From Albibacterium bauzanense (GTDB taxonomy: Bacteria > Bacteroidota > Bacteroidia > Sphingobacteriales > Sphingobacteriaceae): a stretch of DNA of 64,000 nt. Each line of letters opens with the position of its first letter. The stretch's first letter is position 1. The stretch spans positions 310,001-374,000 of the forward strand of contig NZ_SMGO01000003.1 in the NCBI RefSeq assembly GCF_004339765.1, read 5' to 3'. This document shows positions 62,711-64,000 of this stretch, in pieces. Position numbers and translations under genes: made by a program. The notes under the pieces were generated by a model. The model was not told where the DNA came from and ran no database searches. It was given only the letters and a program-made list of their open reading frames with translations.

Positions 62711-63766
62711 TCAATTCTTTAAAGAAGCCATATCAATTACAAAACGATACTTTACATCACCCTTTAAAAGACGTTCGTAAGCATTGTTGATGTCTTGCAT
62801 CTTAATCAGCTCTATATCAGAAACGATATTGTGTTTACCACAAAAATCCAGCATCTCCTGTGTTTCAGCAATGCTTCCAATCGTAGAGCCTGCAAAATTT
62901 TTGCGAGCAGGGATCAAGCTAAAAGCTGCTATGGGTAAAGGGTGTTCCGGAGCACCAACTAATGCTAATGTACCATCTGTCTTTAATAAACTTAAATAAG
63001 CATTGACATCGTGCTGAGCCGAAACACAATCTAATACAAAATGTAAAGTGTTGACATTGGCTTTCATTTGTTCTTCATCTGTGGATAAAATTACTTCATC
63101 TGCACCAAGGCGTTTTGCATCTTCAATTTTTGAAGGTGAAGTTGTGATCACCACAACGTGAGCTCCTAACGCCTTAGCCAGTTTTACACCCATGTGTCCT
63201 AAACCTCCGATACCTACTACACCTACTTTTTGTCCGGGACCAACCTTCCAGTGTTTTAACGGCGACCATGTAGTTACACCAGCACAAAGCAATGGTGCAG
63301 TTGCAGCCAAATCTAAATTTTCAGGAACATGTAAAACAAAATCTTCATCCACTATTACACGTTCTGAATAGCCTCCAAAAGTCTGTTTATTCAAGTGTTT
63401 GTCTGCACCATTGTAAGTTTGAATATTTCCTTTTTCACAATACTGCTCCAATCCTTCTCTACAGTGTTCACATTCACGACAGCTATCTACCATACAGCCA
63501 ACTGCGGCATAATCTTCAATTTTAAATTTGGTGACTTCACTTCCTATTTTGGTGACTCGACCTACAATCTCATGACCAGGCACATTTGGATAAACGGTAC
63601 CATGCCATTCATTACGAGCAGTATGTAAATCTGAATGACATACCCCACAGTATAAAATATCGATCTCGACATCCTTCGCCGTTACTTCACGACGATCAAT
63701 ATTCATTTGTTTTAAATCTGCATCAGGTGCATCTGTACCAAATGCTTTTACAGTATATATATTCAT
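62711..63766 (-). CDS. zinc-dependent NAD(P) alcohol dehydrogenase (YahK/CAD type)
   Basis: A 351-residue medium-chain dehydrogenase. It has the catalytic zinc site CGVCHSDLH and GHEIVGRV, the structural zinc Cys set CRECEHCREGLEQYC and the cofactor loop GIGGLGHMGVKLAKA, as in the YahK/cinnamyl-alcohol-dehydrogenase-like group. It would reduce aldehydes in the cytoplasm. It follows the FAD oxidoreductase (upstream, cut by the window edge) by 12 bp and may be co-transcribed with it. Confidence 0.95.
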   Translation of the reverse strand: MNIYTVKAFGTDAPDADLKQMNIDRREVTAKDVEIDILYCGVCHSDLHTARNEWHGTVYPNVPGHEIVGRVTKIGSEVTKFKIEDYAAVGCMVDSCRECEHCREGLEQYCEKGNIQTYNGADKHLNKQTFGGYSERVIVDEDFVLHVPENLDLAATAPLLCAGVTTWSPLKHWKVGPGQKVGVVGIGGLGHMGVKLAKALGAHVVVITTSPSKIEDAKRLGADEVILSTDEEQMKANVNTLHFVLDCVSAQHDVNAYLSLLKTDGTLALVGAPEHPLPIAAFSLIPARKNFAGSTIGSIAETQEMLDFCGKHNIVSDIELIKMQDINNAYERLLKGDVKYRFVIDMASLKN

Positions 63767-63778
63767 ATGCTAATTAAT

Positions 63779-64000
63779 TTATTCGGGCAAAACTAAAAGT
63801 TGTTTTTGGCTTAACAATGCTTGTTGAAGTTTTTGATAATTTATTTCCTGAACATCCTGGGCATCATCAATCGCAATAGCAGCAGCGGTAGCAGCAGACT
63901 GGCCTAAAATCATAAATACCGGCTCCATCCTTACTGAACCGTATGCGATATGGGAACTAGACAAACAAACAGGGACTAGTAAATTCTTAACTTCTCCTTT
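63779..64000 (-). CDS. FAD-dependent oxidoreductase, C-terminal end (cut by window)
   Basis: The frame runs open off the end of the window. The visible 73 residues read [20 protein letters not shown] then [20 protein letters not shown], the C-terminal FAD-binding signature of the FAD-dependent oxidoreductases that are common in Bacteroidota polysaccharide loci. The apparent start at 63964 is an internal TTG, not the real start. Substrate cannot be judged from this fragment. Confidence 0.85.
   Translation of the reverse strand, partial: KGEVKNLLVPVCLSSSHIAYGSVRMEPVFMILGQSAATAAAIAIDDAQDVQEINYQKLQQALLSQKQLLVLPE

Overview
The window looks like a chromosomal segment of an AT-rich Bacteroidota, most likely of the Sphingobacteriaceae (Pedobacter/Solitalea-like). 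The reasons are SusC/SusD receptors controlled by ECF sigma/FecR pairs, STN and carboxypeptidase-regulatory-like domains, a CusA-TolC fusion, type III glutamine synthetase, TANNTTTG-type -7 promoter elements very close to start codons, and weak Shine-Dalgarno sequences. I saw no rRNA, tRNA, CRISPR array, IS element, integrase or phage gene. This genus-level guess rests on gene content, not on a database match.

Layout. 1-980: end of an ACR3 arsenite exporter, overlapping tail to tail with a TIGR01777 epimerase. 2063-5941: a possible envelope redox set of di-haem DUF1111 lipoprotein, Rieske protein, OprP-type porin and an outer-membrane beta-barrel, with a perfect PerR-type box (TTATAATNATTATAA) before the last. 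5922-7837: a minus-strand unit of AraC regulator, DUF983 and TMEM175-type channel. 7967-13888: heavy-metal efflux with a small Cys-rich secreted protein, a CusA-TolC fusion and a CusB-like adaptor. 14091-16016: cytochrome c-FTR1 iron permease fusion with a Fur-like box upstream. 16280-18686: GNAT, a membrane protein with an internal duplication, and an MFS exporter.

18701-25370 is the most interesting region: ECF sigma factor, FecR, an STN protein carrying about nine GVQLAGxxN surface repeats, a second repeat protein, and a divergent TonB receptor. The motif ATAGGGGT-N13-GTTGTC occurs three times with identical spacing, before the sigma gene, the TonB receptor and the second repeat protein, each pointing at its gene. 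This reads as a self-contained, autoregulated cell-surface signalling regulon in which the STN signalling domain sits on a repeat protein instead of on the TonB receptor.

25391-36192: purC, nadE, ammonium transporter, type III glutamine synthetase, then glycosyltransferase, glycogen-debranching-type enzyme and a stress-type SDR. 36198-37548: PepSY membrane protein with a small partner and two tandem Fur-like boxes. 37744-43658: sialic acid locus of GntR regulator, sialidase, N-acetylneuraminate lyase and a NanM-type Kelch mutarotase fused to a sodium:solute symporter, with a candidate GntR operator. 43849-46081: two TlpA-type thioredoxins and an unknown membrane protein. 46109-50781: nitrite assimilation (cobA divergent from nirB-nirD-nirC). 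50842-58948: second ECF sigma/FecR pair with SusC, SusD and a secreted metallophosphoesterase. 59198-64000: a Lys-rich-tailed unknown protein, pirin, SulP transporter, zinc alcohol dehydrogenase and the C-terminal end of an FAD oxidoreductase cut by the window edge.

Both ECF sigma genes appear to start with TTG. All regulatory calls come from reading the sequence by eye and need testing.
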